The translations under genes and the position numbers were made by a program. This document shows positions 22,225 to 34,075 of a stretch of DNA of 64,000 bases, one piece after another. Below the pieces are notes generated by a model. That model was not told the origin of the DNA. It ran no database searches and was given only the letters and a program-made list of their open reading frames with translations. Each line of letters starts with the position of its first letter. Position 1 is the stretch's first letter. The stretch is taken from contig JFHB01000011.1 of NCBI GenBank assembly GCA_000729835.1, positions 248,001 to 312,000 on the forward strand. The letters are read 5' to 3'. This DNA is from Atkinsonella hypoxylon (lineage: Eukaryota; Ascomycota; Sordariomycetes; Hypocreales; Clavicipitaceae).

Positions 22225-22867
22225 ACAAGACGAGCTGCATCGTCAGATGCGCCAGACGCTCTCCACAGTCTGACGTACATACATGCATGCAGTTCGTTCA
22301 TATTATTTATTGTATTAGCCTTTGAGGCGTTAGTCCTAAAACCGGCATTGCGGTGGAGACACGAACAGTTTACGGCCTAGCTTGGTCCCTACGGCAGCCC
22401 TTTCTCCCTTTTCTCCCTTTTCTCCCTTTTCTCCCGTTCTGGCCTTCTGGCCTTCTGGCCTTCTGGCCTTCTGGCCTTAACGGGCCTGATCCGCACCCGC
22501 AACCTCCAAGAGCTGGGAAAGCCAGCGTGGAATGTTTGCTATCCAGTGCCTTTCCCATCAATTGCTAGCTTCTTGCTTCATGGCACGCCTGTCCCAACCT
22601 GAGCCTCAGATTTCATCCAGGCGACCTGATATTTCAGCACTAACAAGATAGAGGCAGCCATTCTGCAATTCTTCCCCCCCCAACTTTCACGGTCCCATTG
22701 CTGTCTGTTGCAGCATTCTGGAAGCTGCTGTCTGACGTTTGACCTGGTCATGACCCGTCACACGACCAACTGTCCGCGCCGAAGTTGATAGAAAAGGACC
22801 AGCTTGAACAGACAACCTGTCCTAGACACTACTTCACCGCTGCTCCGTGGTGCATGCTAGTGAGTCG
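22225..22867. promoter_or_regulatory. shared promoter of PSD1 and the HERP-like gene, with repeats and a uORF
   Basis: A 643-base divergent spacer. It contains two adjacent minisatellites (22401-22478) and, at 22854-22871, a five-codon upstream ORF (ATG CTA GTG AGT CGA TGA) whose stop overlaps the ATG of the HERP-like gene as ATGA. Promoter function follows from position only. Confidence 0.6.
22401..22478 (+). repeat. two adjoining minisatellites (CTCCCTTTT-type and GGCCTTCT-type)
   Basis: 22401-22435 holds four copies of a 10-bp TTCTCCCTTT-type unit. 22438-22478 holds about five copies of the 8-bp unit GGCCTTCT. The strand asymmetry (pyrimidine-rich plus strand) suggests slipped-strand expansion. 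Confidence 0.9.
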
Positions 22868-24312
22868 ATGAAAATGGCGTCGGAGGCGTCTCAATCCCAA
22901 ACCGCCGAGCCGAACGACGGCGGATCTTCCGATGCGCTTGCCGTCAATCTCCAAATTGTCTCTCCGTCTGTTGGCGTGAATCGTCCACTTTTGTTCCCCG
23001 AGCTATCTGCCGCAACCACCATCAAACAGTTGAAAGATAAAATCCGCCATGCACTTCCCTTGCGTCCGGCGGATGAAAATCAGCGACTAATCCACCGGGG
23101 CCGAGCCCTGTTGCGAGAGTCGGACAGCTTGCTGGATATATTTGGTGCTGATGCTGTGAGCAAACTTGACTTCGTCGAGTGCCCGTTTGGGCTTTTTTTT
23201 TCTTGGGCTTTTTTTTTTTTTTTGGTGATGCTAACCACCCACTGTTCTGCCAGCTTCAATCTCCCGATCGCCAAACGATTCATCTCGTCCTACGTGACCC
23301 CATCGAGAGCCACTCGTCTAGTCCAGTTCTTACTACTGGACGTGGTTCAAGTCCTGTAACAGATACTCAGACTCAGACTCGGACTCGGACTCAGACTCCG
23401 ACCACGGCACTGCCTTCCGCTCAATCACAATTTGGACCACAAGCAACCCAGGGATTTACGAGACGAACGCACTCTCAACCTGCTGCTCCCGCAGGACCGC
23501 AAGCTCGCATGCCTTCTCCAGCCCCGTCTCTTCCCACGGATCCCACCACTACTTTTCAGCAGCAGCACCAAAATATGACAAACTGGTTAAGCCAGATTCA
23601 GCGCGAAGCGATGGCGAGGGCAATGGTGCATCAAAATCAGCGCGAAAGAGCTCAAATGGGCATGCGGGGCATAGGAGACCAGCATCCTGGTGCTCTTGCT
23701 GACCAAAATGGAGATCGAGCCAGCCCAGCTCCAACTCATACTATATACCGAGAGTCCGTCGGGCCCAACATCCAAAGCTATCAAGTTCAAGTAGAGACCA
23801 TCATCAGATCGTCAGTGCCAAGTCAACAGACCAACGGACTGTCTCCGATGGATGTCCAAAATATATTGCGCGGAGCTGACGCCAACCAAGCTGCTGCTAC
23901 TTTCGCCAGTGTGATGCAAAGAAGTGCATCTGGCGCATCATCCCACAGTCGACCCTTGAATCAGCCTGGCGTCACAACACCGCTTCATGGCACCGGTTTT
24001 CATGTGACTGGAAGTGGTCGTGCCACTCCCGATCTAGGTGGCAGAGTTGTCAACGGAATGGGCTTTACCTCTGCCCCTGCTGGAGCATCTTCTAACTTGC
24101 CAAGGCAAGGCGTGGATGTGTATATTCTATCGTCTCCAGAAGGACCTCGTGCACTTCTGTTGAATAACTCAACCTCCGAAACATACTACACCCCAAGATT
24201 GCGGTCACAAACCAGCATGCCGCATCTCAGAAATGTTGCAAGCTTTCCTAACCTTGCCCATGCTACCTTGCAAGTTCCAACACCACAGAATATCTTGACG
24301 CAGCAACCACAG

Positions 24313-24344
<32 letters not shown>

Positions 24345-24357
24345 ACAGCTACATCTA

Positions 24358-24401
<44 letters not shown>

Positions 24402-25398
24402 GCAACAGCAGCAACAGCATCATCTACAACAGCTACAACAGCTACAACAACAGCAGCTACAGCAGCAACAGCATCATCTACATCAACAATACCTTCATCA
24501 ACTACATATTCTGCCGCCGCATTTATTGCCACAACAACCGCTAGCAAACATACCGCAGCAGGTACCACCGCCACAGCCACCACAGCCAGGACAGGTCAAT
24601 AATGCCGAACAGGCGAACAACAGACCCGCTGCACTTGATGCAGGACAGCAGCCTGGACTGCATCCAGGCAATCCGCCGGCTGCGGGCATTCCACCCCTAC
24701 TCTTACAAGCCTGGCCGCATATCTGGCTGTTTGTTCGCTTGTCAGTGTTTGTTTGGCTTTTCACGACTCCCGCATCAAGTTGGTCTAGATGGTTGACAGT
24801 CATTGGCTTGGCTATCTTGGTCTTTCTCTTCACCACTGGTATCTTGAATGGAGCTGCTGCAAATGCTTGGCGACCCGTTGGTAGACATCTGGAGAACCTG
24901 CTCCCCACACCCGAGCAACATGTGCGTAGACAACAGCGACCGCCCGCCGGTCCTGGCACAGCACAAGAGCAGCAGCCCCTTACTCATGCCGAAGAGTTAG
25001 ACCCTGCTCAGATGGCTGTGAGGTTGGTGGCCGAGCATGAACGCCGGAGCTGGCTTGGTGCACAACTTCGGAGACTGGAGCGAGCTGGCCTCTTGTTTCT
25101 GGCCAGCATTGCTCCAGGTGTAGCAGAGCGCCACATAGCCAACTTGGAAGCAGAGGCGCAGGCCGAAGAAACCAGGAGACGAGAATCAGCCGAAGCCGAA
25201 GCCGAAGCCGCCGCGGCAGCGCCAGCAGCAGCGCCAACTGATAACAGTCCGGCTGAAGGTAGCGGAGGTCAAAATGCGAATGAAGGTGAAGGAGGCAACC
25301 AGGTGCAGGCTGGAGTACAGCAGGAAATTCAGCGGCGAGAAGAACCCCCGGGCAACGATGCTCCAGAGGGTATTGCGGATGACCTCATTGTCTTGTAA
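22868..25398 (+). CDS. HERP/Usa1-like ubiquitin-domain ER membrane protein with polyglutamine tract
   Basis: Two exons, 22868-23155 and 23254-25398, give 810 residues. Residues about 22-120 form a ubiquitin-like domain (TIKQLKDKIRHALP... then RLIHRGRALL), split by an intron that contains two long T-runs. A disordered Ser/Pro/Gln-rich region follows, with a Gln/His tract at about 445-512 encoded by mixed CAG/CAA codons. Two closely spaced hydrophobic segments at about 582-628 form a likely membrane hairpin, and the charged tail is Ala/Glu-rich. This layout matches HERP and Usa1, scaffolds of the Hrd1 ER-associated degradation ligase. The assignment is by architecture. The first in-frame ATG is 22868; a short uORF overlaps it. 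The next gene is a deubiquitinase. Confidence 0.8.
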
Positions 25399-26079
25399 AA
25401 CTCCCGAGAATTGCACAAAACGTACGAATGGATGAAGCAAGTATTAGCAGAATAGACCAACGTAGTATATAGCAAGCTTGTCAATGCTCACGAAGACATT
25501 TGTTGTCTCGCCATTACTAGCAATACTGCTACAAAACCTCTTTAACCTCTTTTTGTAAGCTACGCATGGGCATCGTAAATCATTGGTTGATAATAGGCCA
25601 GCTTCTCTCTCTGTCTGCCCTCCAGCGCCCTTCATCCATCTCTAGGAATTGTTGGAATGCCACCAATCATACGGAAAGAACTGGACCCGCTGCGGAAGCA
25701 GCTTGCGGCTTGTACGGAGTAGAGACGAGATGTATGTCAGACACATTTCGTGCGTACGGGCAATAAGCGATGACGGTGCAGGGCCCGTCACGTCAGCTTT
25801 TTATCTTATCAGCATGTAATGTTAAGGGTCTGGACTCTCTAACTAGTGGCAACACTCGGCAGCAACACTCGGCAGCAACACTCGGCAGCAACACCCGGCA
25901 GCCACAGCTTAAGCATATGAGTTTGTTGCCAGTTGTCCAGTTACAAAATCCTAGCTACTCGTGCGTCTGTCTTGCCTCCGCACGGATAAGCACTTTTGCT
26001 GCTCCCCGACTTGCGAAAAATAAACAAATGAATAAAAACTCATCTCAAACTCTCAACATCATCTTGGCATTTCGCGAGA
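25399..26079. other. intergenic, HERP-like gene to UCH gene
   Basis: Contains a four-copy 13-bp minisatellite (25850-25901), one GTACGGAGTA motif (25712-25721), and an upstream ATG at 26028 that opens a frame overlapping the UCH start out of frame. No gene is seen. Confidence 0.5.
25850..25901 (+). repeat. 13-bp tandem repeat, four copies
   Basis: Four copies of CAACACTCGGCAG, the last with one T-to-C change. It lies about 180 bases upstream of the UCH start codon. Confidence 0.95.
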
Positions 26080-27166
26080 ATGAGTGGCGGCTGGAATACG
26101 AGTATGTAGCCCTTGCCGTTTCTAGCTGTCTGTTTGTTCGCTGACTGATTGCATTTGCGAAAACAGTTGAATCTGACGCGGTTTGTACACCAATAGGCTA
26201 TCATTTTCTAAAGCTCAAACGGCCTGGCTGACTGACCACTCTGCACCACAAAAGGGCGTCTTCACCTCCCTCATCGAGAACCTTGGTGTCCAAGATGTGC
26301 AATTCGAAGAGCTCCTCACTCTCGACCCTTCAGAGCTCGTGGCGCTGCAACCGCTCTACGGAGTCATCTTCCTCTTCAAATACCCAACGGATCGACCGTA
26401 CGCGACGCCAGACGGCCCGCTCGACGGCACCTTTGATCACGCGGCCTCGGAGCGCCTCTTCTTCGCCGCCCAAACGATACAGAACGCCTGTGCGACGCAA
26501 GCTCTGCTCAGCGTGCTGCTGAACCACGACGAGGTCGACATCGGGCCCCAGATGCGGGACTTTCGCGAGTTCACCATGGTGCTACCGCCCGAGTTCCGTG
26601 GCGAGGCCCTGAGCAACTCCGATTTGATCAGGGAGGTGCACAACAGCTTCGCGAGGAGCAGCCCCTTTGCCGACGAGACGCACGACAACAAGGCTGGCAA
26701 AGCCGAGGATGCGTTTCACTTCATTGCGTATACCCCCGTCCATGGCACGCTGTACGAGCTGGATGGCCTGCAACCTGCGCCCATATCCCACGGGCCGTGC
26801 GACGGCGACTCGTTTCCCAGCAGGGTGGTTGATGTCCTGCGGAGGCGCGTGGCGCGCTATGAAGCGACCGAGATTCGGTTCAATCTGCTTGCCATGTGTC
26901 GGGACCTGCGCGTCCGAGCCCGGGAGTTTGGCGACGAGGACCTTTTGGCTGGTGAGGAGAGGAAGCGGCGCGAGTGGGTGTTTGAAAACGCGCTGCGGAG
27001 ACACAACTTTGTTGGCTTTGCGGGAGAAGTCCTCAGGGGGGTCGTCAGGAAGAAATTGGAGGAAGGGCGCGATTCTGCTGTAGACGGCTGGGTTGAGCAA
27101 AGTCTGGACCGGAGGAGGGCTGCTGAGAAGGCGTTCAGGGGCGACGGCGATGTGGACATGGAGTGA
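26080..27166 (+). CDS. UCH37/UCHL5-type ubiquitin C-terminal hydrolase
   Basis: Three exons, 26080-26101, 26168-26181 and 26255-27166, give 315 residues. The middle exon is only 14 nt, but it restores the invariant N-terminus GWNTIESDAGVFT. The peptidase C12 triad is visible: Cys 91 in NACATQALL, His 167 in DAFHFIAY and Asp 182 in YELDGLQ, close to human UCHL5 positions 88, 164 and 179. An extra helical C-terminal part (about 235-300, FENALRRHNFVGFAGEVLR) is the UCH37-like domain that binds the proteasome through Rpn13 or INO80 in animals. It should remove ubiquitin from chain ends. It lies tandem to the ubiquitin-domain gene and convergent with the purine permease. Confidence 0.92.
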
Positions 27167-27524
27167 GGTGGATGGTTGGTTGGGATTATAGAACGGCTGA
27201 CTTTTTGTCGCTGCTGACGAGGCAAGGCCATATTTTTCCCCACGAGATTACATGTGCTCGTGATATTGTTGCACCAAGGCAAGTATTCTTTTTTTTTTTT
27301 TTTTGTCATGATACGTACGTAGTGGCCTTATGACGAAGATGTGTGGCGACCTCGAAACCAAAGACTACCTTACCTACCCGTATTTGTTCTCCACCAGTTT
27401 CATAACTACATCTTCTCCAACAGGTCTTTTTTTTTTTTTTTTTTTTACCAACCAAAACCCTCATGATCATCAAGGAATATCACATCTTAGAGCTCGCGGA
27501 CTTGCGAGCTCTTTTATCCATCCT
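27167..27524. other. convergent 3' region with two T-runs
   Basis: Between the stop codons of the UCH and purine-permease genes. Long T-runs lie at about 27289-27304 and 27427-27446. No gene is seen. Confidence 0.5.
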
Positions 27525-29852
27525 CTATCCGCTGTTTGTGGAATAGTCATTGGATATGGTCTTGACCCGTGTCATGATGATGGAATTATCGCCATTCTCA
27601 TGACCCTCTGCAACATCATCCACGTGGCTAACTCGCTTGTGAGCCTTCTTAGCTCGAATGGCTCTGACAAACCATGGACGGCTTCCACTGCCCTTCCAGG
27701 TCCAGTACTCTTTCAAATCATACTCGCGAGGCTCGAAACGCCCACCGCTAACACATACCACAAGACCTACTAGGCCATTCAACACGGCGTAAACAAGTAT
27801 GCCACTGCAGGGACAAGATCAGCACAAAGTATCCTCGCATAAGGCAGCGTGTTGTTCAGCAAAACTTACGCGATCAAACCGTATGCGACGCTGTAGCTAA
27901 ATGGGATGAAAGCCATGACCACAAACGATGGCAGCACATCGCCAATGTAGTACCAATTGACTTGTGTAATCTGACGAATCATCATACAACCTACCTAAAA
28001 GATTGGTGTCAGCCAATCCCGTGAGTCGAGCGCAGGTTCTGTCAGGGGATGTCTTACCATGATGAGTGTGCAACCTGTTGCCCAAGGAGGCAAGGAAGCA
28101 AAAATGGGGGCGAAGAAGATGGAGACGAGGAAGCACATCCCCGTCACCATGGCTGTGATACCTGTTCTACCTCCCTCGGCTATGCCTGCGCCGCTTTCAA
28201 TGAATGCTGTGACAGGAGAGGACCCGAAAAAAGCGCCAACGGAGATGAAGAACGCATCTGTGCAATAGGCTAGTGTTGAGCGGGGGAAGTCGCCGTCTTT
28301 GCGATTGACTAGACCACAGAAACGGACCATGGAATAGAGCGTGGCAGTAGCATCAATGATGTCAACATAGAGGAATGTGAACAGAGCCATGACAAATTGG
28401 GAGCCACTGTGGTTGAATGTCCAGTCTAGCTGGTTCAGCGTCTTCTGCATCGGATGCCATGTCACGATCTGCTTGAAGAATTCGAATCGCGAATTTCCTT
28501 CTTCAGTGTCAGGAAAGTAGGTGACGGCTGTGCCACGTCTTTTTGTCCCCGGATTAGCCCTCATTCTAGGGGATCGTGGGAGAGTTTGAGAGGACTCACG
28601 GCCATGATAGCACTGATACCAGAGCAATCCCTATAACAAGGGCATATTTGATGCGGTATGCCATCAAGAACGCGGTCACAATTCCGCCGCAAAACACGGC
28701 AAGCCATAACTGAGTACTTATTTAGCAGACGTAGCTTGAAAGAGGAAACTCGAAAGCTGGCATACGTACTTTGGGATTGGTCATCTGACCACCCTCGCAC
28801 ATACCGGTCGTGGGGTTAAGTAGTTCAGTTGGGCAACCGCCGAGAGTCAGGGGCGTGGCCAAGCCACCTCCTGTAATGGCACCAATGCCAACAGAGTAGG
28901 ACAAACCGATTTCTGTCAAGAACAGTCCAATGCCAACTCCCGTGGCAGTTTTCAACGTTGAAGGGATCAGTTTTACAAGCCATTGTCTCATTCCCGTCAA
29001 AGCTAGCACGATGAAAATGATGCCTTCGACGAAGACTGCAGTCAGGGCGGTAGAGTATGGGATCTTGCCACTGCCATTTACACCGACAACCTGACTCATT
29101 GATGTCCAGTCAGAATCTTTGTTTGAATGAGGCACTTGGTGTTACAAAGTGGTCATACCTGGAAAGTAAAGTAGGCATTCAGTCCCATTCCTGGCCTGTG
29201 AAAAAAAAAAAATCAGCTCATGTAGCGGGCGTGGCGTGCTAAGATTGTCACATACGCAAGTGCAACAGGAATATTCGTCGCCAAACCGAATATCAAGGAG
29301 GCCATGCCCGAGATGGCAGCTGTGGCAGTAATCATATCCCGGCGGACAGCTAACCATGTTAGTTTTCTTGCCTCAGTAGTGACATTTTGTGGCTTTGTTA
29401 CTGAACGAACTTTCTTTGCATAACTTGAACTCTGGAAGAGTGTCGCAATCATGCTTGGCTGAAAGATCACAAACGCAAGGCCCTCCCGTTTGTGATAGTA
29501 AAGACGCCTGTTTGGAGTCAGGGGCTGCTGAGTACATGGAGCTTGGTGTCAGGAACTAACATTAACAGATATGATGTAGGCCATTGTGGCAAATGTAGTC
29601 AAACCAGCTCGAATTTCCCGGCATAACGTTGCGCTCTCGATTCGATCAGGCTACCGAGGAGTTAGATCAAAGCTTCGGATTCAATGAAAGAGCATGACAA
29701 ACATGATCACTGCCGGCAAGACGAAAGAAGGACCCAACACGAGACTTTGCGACCCATTCGTCGATGGACACAAAAAACTTGCGTAGTTCTGCCATAATGT
29801 TTGGCTGTTCTTGTTTGGACGGCGCTGTCGTCGTGCCAGATTTATCCGCCAT
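27525..29852 (-). CDS. azgA: AzgA-like purine (hypoxanthine/adenine/guanine) permease
   Basis: Ten minus-strand exons: 29852-29703, 29650-29561, 29507-29411, 29349-29256, 29195-29159, 29090-28770, 28709-28600, 28538-28058, 27994-27870, 27804-27525. All joins keep frame and give 594 residues, near the 580 of Aspergillus AzgA. Landmarks in order: EIRAGLTTFATMAYIISVN, QTGGPCVCD, ATNIPVALAPGMGLNAYF, RGTAVTYFPDTEEGN, the membrane Asp in VDIIDATATLYSM, SPVTAFIESGAGIAEGG, and INWYYIGD-like VNWYYIGD. The pattern is that of the AzgA branch of the NCS2 family, a proton-purine symporter of the plasma membrane with 12-14 helices. No pseudogene sign. ISN1, an IMP nucleotidase, is elsewhere in the window (60895); no physical link is implied. 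Confidence 0.92.
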
Positions 29853-32040
29853 GCTTGTTGAAGTTGAAAACCTTTTTTTTTATAGTTTTTGCAAGTCGTT
29901 CGGCAAGGTTTCACAGTGAGTATGTGCAGGAGTCCGGGGCTAGGGGAGCCCAAGATTAAAGTACACAAGTCTGGTCATCGTAGGGGCGCATCAGTGAGCA
30001 GTGAAACTGATGTGAAAGAAGAGTGACACTGGCGGGCAGCTGCAACGTTGACAAGCCTTGAGTGCAAGCAGCTGGCAACGGCTGGCAACGGCTGGCAACG
30101 GCTGGCGAGCTAATTGAAGGTCTGGTAGTACAACGCACCTGGACACTTTTCTTCGCCTCAAATTGGTGAGATGCTTCCAAGAAAACCAATCAGGATCATA
30201 GACTCGATCTGTCGTGGTATCGACGTTCCTGGCTCACGAGGACTCGATCTGTGCCTCAGCATATCTTGTTCTACGTGATCCCTGGATACAACCTCGTCGA
30301 CGGCCATGGTACCCAGTAAGCATTCAGAGTCCGTCCCCAAGTCTTCTATTTCTACAGAAATCGATAGTTCTCTTGGTGGTTGTCGTTGCTCTTGTACAGC
30401 GTTGTTCAAGAAGCCGTGCAGCCGAGCTGTCAACCCTAGATGGGGATGATGACAGTCGAGGCAAGACGCCCATCGGACAACAAGGAGTCTAAGCAAAGCA
30501 GTGTAGGAAACTTTGAATGTTTCCCTCTGACATGCTTAGTTCACCGTAGAAGATATTCCCCCTTGTTGGCCGTAACCACTGTTGTTGACGCACACGAGCA
30601 CATCCTCCGCGTGAAGATGGTCAGATACACAAAGTTTCCATAGAAAACTTGTGGTCGTCAGTAGTGGAGAGTCGCAAGCACTACTAGCCAAGTTATTAGA
30701 CCTTCAGTCTGATAAATCATGATAAATCTAAACAGTCAGCAAGACAACAGTTACTGATCGATAATGACGTGGTTTTCTGCACTTAATGCGACTAATCGAG
30801 AACTTGAGCAGCAGCACGGGAGATCCGGCAGTCTCATATCTGCTCTTTTTCCGCAAGAAAAATAAAAAAAATGCAAGAAGCCGCAGTGTACACCAACTTG
30901 TCAATATCGCGAGAACGGAGTTGATGTATCCATGATGTGCTTGTGCAATGGCGAAGACCAGGATACAGCCGAGACATGGAAAAACAGTAAATTTAACTAC
31001 GAGAGGCAGCGGGCCAATAAGATTCCCCATGCGTTTTACCTGATATGCAGTCGTTTAATTAAAAGTCATGCTCAAGCTGACATCATGCTTGGGCTCGTAA
31101 CTCATCAGCCATGCGCATTGCAATACAGAATGATTCATCTCACTGGCAGAAGGCTTCCTGTCGATTACCCCAGATTGAATCAATAGTGAGCAGAGGCATG
31201 TAGAATACTGAGTCCTGGCTGGGCTGGGCCTGCACGAGCCACGCGCAGTTCAAATTCACTTCGTGGTGGTCGCGAGCTCGTCGCTTAAAGAAGCAAACAT
31301 GCGTGAGCCAAGCGGCCGGCTGAGCCAAAAATTATTGGTTCATCTCTCCCACCTCTGCTGTGGCATCTCATGTCTCTCCTCGTGACTCCCCTATCCTCTA
31401 ATCACTACGGCGGTCATTTGATTTTCTGATTTTATTCCAAGCAACATGTCCATAATATCGAGTCGCGACAAGTAGCCTTCCCGAGTCTCACAGCAGCGGC
31501 AGCACACATACAATACATCTTGTGCCACAGCCTTGGGTTTTCTCGGCTGGACGTGCTGAACTCGACGGCTTGAATCCAATTAAGTTTGTCTCAAAGAAGG
31601 AGGATCAGCCTTCTGTAAGTGATAGCCTGCTGCCTGGCAGATGTCAGAAGAAGCAAAGCATCACTGCTGAACCCTATAGAAGCAAGCCTCGAAGACAACA
31701 GGCACAGGCACTGGTGCGGAATCAAGCCAGGCTTTCTCGACATCTTTTTTCTCCAAGCTTGGGTGCGCCAGCCTTCTCTTACTGCTCTCTGACGAAATCA
31801 CATCCTGAGCGTCACAAATCCCTGGTTACACTCCAGACCTTCTCCTCCCGATCAAGGTCCGTCTCGCATTTGTCACACTACACCTCGATTACGTACCTTC
31901 CTAATGTGCCGTTTCAGCAAGCAGGGAGCTTGTCATTTCAGAGTGCTGAGTAGATAGAGTTACTTAGAACCTCAAACCGGAAACTCGCCAACCGAAACCG
32001 AGCATACTGCAGCAAGCATCGCTGGTAGCCTCCTTTGACC
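29853..32040. other. intergenic, purine permease to methyltransferase-like gene
   Basis: 2.19 kb holding both divergent promoters. A 10-bp minisatellite lies at 30071-30106. Frames at 30158-30496 (minus) and 31522-31953 (plus, 143 codons) have no recognisable domain, and I do not call them. Confidence 0.45.
30071..30106 (+). repeat. 10-bp tandem repeat
   Basis: Three full copies of GCTGGCAACG plus a partial fourth, about 220 bases upstream of the purine-permease start. Confidence 0.9.
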
Positions 32041-34075
32041 ATGTGGGATGTGGCCTGGGCAGACCCAAACAAGGAGCTGGTGGGCGAGCATCGTGCCAAA
32101 AAGGACAAAGAGGGAAGCGAGAAGAACAAAAGCTTGAGGCACTCCGTCTCGACTACAAGTTCCAAAGGTTCTAGTCATTCCGCCCTCTCTCGCCTTCGAG
32201 CCAAAGCCACGAGGCACGCCGCTACTTCCAAAGAGGCCGCTAGACGAGATATATCTGAATCATTGACATCTTCCACGCCCGAGAAATCATCAAAGGACCT
32301 TTGTCGCATCGAGATGGCTGGCGGCTTGAATGACCCGAGCACTGACCGTCTTCTGCCAAGTGTCTGCTGTCCACCATCAGACAGCAATACGAGCAAAGCT
32401 GCAGTATCATGCATTGGGCACGACGCGAACTGTACTGCCGATATCAACGAGAAATGTAAGAACCATATTTAGCCAGGACTGAGTGCTTTATTCGTGTTTC
32501 GGACGTCGTTGATGCTAATAAAAACCCCGCGTAGTACTCACAGAAACCTCTCCTATTACCACTTCGTCATCTAACTCAGATGACGTTTTTTCTCCTGCAA
32601 AACAGGCAAAGAATCGGGGAGACAGTTCAGAAATAAGTCATAATCGAAAGCTGCCGTATAGACGGCTAGCGCAGATTCCCAGTCGCTCTGCGGGCTTACA
32701 AAGTCCCATAATTCAGTCATTCGATGCCTCCAACGGCCGTCCGCAACAATCACCAACAAGGTAATTTTGGGGAAACGTGCTCACATTAGACGAAGCAATG
32801 GAAAAGGAGCTAACTTGTGCGTGTAGGCCATATGCAGCAAGATATGTAAGGACGAATAGTGATAAGTTGATGCATCCAGTTCCTCCGGCCAGGTCGCCTC
32901 TGCGACCTTTACCCTCGAAATCATTGGAGACAAAGTCTATCAACAATGTTTCTTCCTGGCGAAAGCCCAAGGATTGGAATGCACAGTCTCCGAATATATC
33001 ACCTGCACAAACTCAGGACGCGATCAGTAAAGTGCAATCAATCTCGGCCAAAGACCTAGCGAAGGAGGTGGAAGAAATGGCTCGCGCATCCCCTGCGGAA
33101 GCATTAACGAAACTGAAGCAACAGTATCATAGCAGCATGAGTGTGGAGGATCACCAAAGACTCAGCGATGAAAAAGAAAAATGGATGCTTTTCACGCTGC
33201 AGAACCTCGACAAAGATTGGCAGCGAGCCGCGCATGACAGTTCCTCGAAACAGTCTCAGGACCAGTCAACGACTCAGCCCAAGCAGAAGCTCTTGGCGTT
33301 CTTTGAGCCTCGATGTATGAATGAACCAGTTGTCCTTGAGTAAGCGAGTTCAAGCTGACTGACATGTTTTTTTCTTCAACCAGTTTCGGCTCTGTATTTG
33401 GCTGCATCTTGGCCCGACAAGGACGTATATCACCTTTCGCACCATCCACTGTCATTCCTAAATGCGGCCAATATTCATCCTATATTCAAACCCTCAGCAA
33501 GTCCTCCGTGCCCCAACAACTCGTCCGAATTCGACACTGTTTATTCCATGATGTTGCCTGCACTGTATAAGGAAGCAGAAATCCTTACTGTTTTGAATAG
33601 CATCAACAGATGCCTCGCACCGGGAGGAGTTTTAAACTTGATTATAATAGATCCAATCCCTAATATTGATGCCATTGGAGAAAAGATGAGAACGTGGTTT
33701 GTGAGGAACCTCCTTCAGAATCTCAAAGAGCAGCGACGCTGCCTCAACCCAAGTGGCATGTTGCCCGATCTCCTGTCCCGAGCGTCCTTGAGAGGACCAG
33801 GAAGCATTGTCACCAAGACTCAGTTCTATGCCAACACGCGGAACATTGCGCGTCATGAAGTCGAGAATGACGAGGCGGCACAGGAGAAGGGGCAAGACAA
33901 GAAAATGCGGGCCGAGCTGAGGAGCATCGTGGGCCGGATGCTCTGGAAAGAGGTATGGGGCCAATTTGTCACTGCGGACAAGTGGTGGTGGGAAGATGCG
34001 GAATGCATGCACGAGTGCCTCGAGTTGGGAACCTACTGGGAGTATCACTCCATACAGTCGGTGAAGGCAAATTAA
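32041..34075 (+). CDS. methyltransferase-like protein with disordered N-terminus
   Basis: Four exons, 32041-32455, 32535-32760, 32827-33314 and 33384-34075, give 606 residues. It opens with MWDVAWADPNKELVGEHR, a start I associate with a family of fungal proteins. Residues about 20-370 are Ser/Lys-rich and probably disordered. The C-terminal 230 residues resemble a class I SAM methyltransferase: FDTVYSMMLPALY (motif II region), then LAPGGVLNLIIIDP (post-motif strand), then a long helical and Trp-rich tail (ADKWWWEDAECMHECLELG). The glycine-rich SAM loop (motif I) is not apparent in the expected place before YLAASWP, so activity is uncertain. The substrate is unknown. Start choice: 32041 is the first ATG in the frame. 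Confidence 0.78.

Noticed and set aside
24263..24583. Val/Ala-rich minus-strand frame of 106 codons
   Set aside because: It is the antisense of the CAG/CAA tract in the HERP-like gene.
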